NCBI RefSeq assembly: GCF_010906925.1
Contig: NZ_VTVE01000001.1
Location: forward strand, 992,001 to 1,056,000
From: Pseudobutyrivibrio xylanivorans
GTDB lineage: Bacteria; Bacillota; Clostridia; Lachnospirales; Lachnospiraceae
DNA: 64,000 nt
Direction of reading: 5' to 3'
This document shows, piece after piece, positions 63,304 through 64,000 of the stretch. Below the pieces are notes generated by a model. That model ran no database searches. It had not been told where the DNA came from and saw only the letters and a program-made list of their open reading frames with translations. The translations under genes were made by a program, and so were the position numbers. The first letter of the stretch is position 1; each line of letters begins with the position of its first letter.

Positions 63304-64000
63304 TTAAATAATATTTATAGAATCTTCCTTATGAAGCATCATAAGTGATTCGTAGGCTGCTTCCTGCTCTGCAGCCTTTTTGGTGCCACCAACACCAGTG
63401 CCCAGTACACGCTTACCAACAAGGGCCTGCACTTTAAATTCCTTGGCGTGATCAGGACCAGACTCAGATACAAGTCTATATGTAATCTGCTCTTTGTAAT
63501 TAGCCTGAATTACTTCCTGCAATCTAGTCTTACTGTCATGGAACAACTGCTTATGTTCAATATCATTTAAAACAAAACGGTGAATATATTTAGAGGCTGG
63601 CTCCATACCGCCATCCAAGAAAATAGCACCGATTGTAGCCTCAAAGGCATCTGAAAGAATAGACTTACGATTTCTGCCACCTGTCATATCCTCTCCCTTT
63701 GATAAAAGGACATAATCCCCTAGATTAATCTCCTTACATATATAGGCAAGAGTAGGCTCGCAGACAATACTAGCTCTAAGTCTTGATAGTTTACCTTCAT
63801 TGAGATCGGTGTAATTTAGATACAAAAACTCACTCGATACTATCTCGAGAACCGCATCTCCCAAAAACTCAAGTCTCTCATTGTCAGAGAACTTTTTCAA
63901 ATGATGCTCATTAGCGTATGAGCTATGGGTAAGGGCCTGTCGTAATAAGCTTTCGTCTCTAAACTCATAGCCGATTGTCTTTTGAAATTCTTTTAAATCC
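63304..64000 (-). CDS. rnc: Ribonuclease III (N-terminus beyond window)
   Basis: RNase III cleaves double-stranded RNA in rRNA and mRNA processing. The open frame continues to the window edge. The visible part starts near the protein N-terminus (DLKEFQKTIGYEFRDESLLRQALTHSSY), so only a few residues are missing. The catalytic signature ERLEFLGDAVLEIV is present, with the acidic residues, and GAIFLDGG follows. The C-terminal dsRNA-binding domain begins at DSKTRLQEVIQANY and ends in GTKKAAEQEAAYESLMML. A start at the internal TTG at 63900 would remove the HSSY motif and is rejected. It is 23 bases before smc. Confidence 0.95.
   Translation of the reverse strand, partial: DLKEFQKTIGYEFRDESLLRQALTHSSYANEHHLKKFSDNERLEFLGDAVLEIVSSEFLYLNYTDLNEGKLSRLRASIVCEPTLAYICKEINLGDYVLLSKGEDMTGGRNRKSILSDAFEATIGAIFLDGGMEPASKYIHRFVLNDIEHKQLFHDSKTRLQEVIQANYKEQITYRLVSESGPDHAKEFKVQALVGKRVLGTGVGGTKKAAEQEAAYESLMMLHKEDSINII

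Overview
The window looks like a chromosomal housekeeping stretch from an AT-rich, low-GC Gram-positive anaerobe, most likely a Lachnospiraceae member of the Butyrivibrio/Pseudobutyrivibrio type. This is inferred from gene content and order (rnc-smc-ftsY-ilvA-ylxM-ffh-rpsP-khpA-rimM-trmD-rplS; lepB-rbgA-lepB-rnhB; der-plsY-gpsA; an oxygen-sensitive class III ribonucleotide reductase; Rex; CIRCE-controlled groESL). I recognise 57 protein genes, all on the minus strand. The first (1-1159) and last (63304-64000) run off the window. I see no rRNA, tRNA, CRISPR array, insertion sequence or prophage, and no gene-free stretch longer than about 265 bases.

Reading in the direction of transcription (high to low coordinates): 64000-57112 holds rnc, smc, ftsY, ilvA and the ylxM-ffh protein-targeting pair. 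55724-53472 is the S16/KhpA/RimM/TrmD/L19 ribosome-maturation cluster. 53363-46553 holds two signal peptidase genes around rbgA, then rnhB, a FliK-like/FlhB-like pair, yraN and a radical-SAM DUF512 gene. 46337-43314 is der-plsY-gpsA. 43159-38436 is a likely three-gene unit: a membrane SpoIIE-type phosphatase, a PreA-like flavin/iron-sulfur enzyme and a lipoprotein. 38242-37184 is a lone membrane protein with its own promoter. 36977-33784 is an anaerobic dNTP unit (nrdD-nrdG-dut) behind a promoter with NrdR-like boxes. 33706-27451 is a type IIA topoisomerase pair followed by HAD, CPBP and DUF308-like genes. 27260-25315 is groES-groEL. 25052-19380 carries degV, purA, a DUF4340 protein, rpsO and pnp. 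19316-7025 has an ABC-F ATPase, rex, a coiled-coil protein, a CBS-domain protein, yebC, glgA, ftsK, fhs and a zinc-ribbon/TPR protein. 6810-1 has rlmH, a pyrimidine-nucleoside phosphorylase, phoH, a degenerate PgpH-like gene, ybeY, a DUF3048 lipoprotein and a SpoVB/MATE-type flippase.

The regulatory sequence is informative. There is a perfect CIRCE element with a sigma-A promoter upstream of groES, and phased T-tracts lie behind that promoter. Convincing promoters precede rplS, nrdD and the 37184-38242 gene. About a dozen Rho-independent terminators mark the transcription units.

I found no clearly new multi-gene system. The most interesting points are: a PgpH-like protein at the normal pgpH locus that has lost the HD dyad and the extracellular domain; a PreA-like enzyme that keeps the N-terminal iron-sulfur domain of dihydropyrimidine dehydrogenase but has no FAD/NADPH domains; a 29-bp perfect inverted copy of the groEL 3' end across its terminator; a long hairpin between rpsO and pnp; and two nearly identical terminators at unlinked sites.
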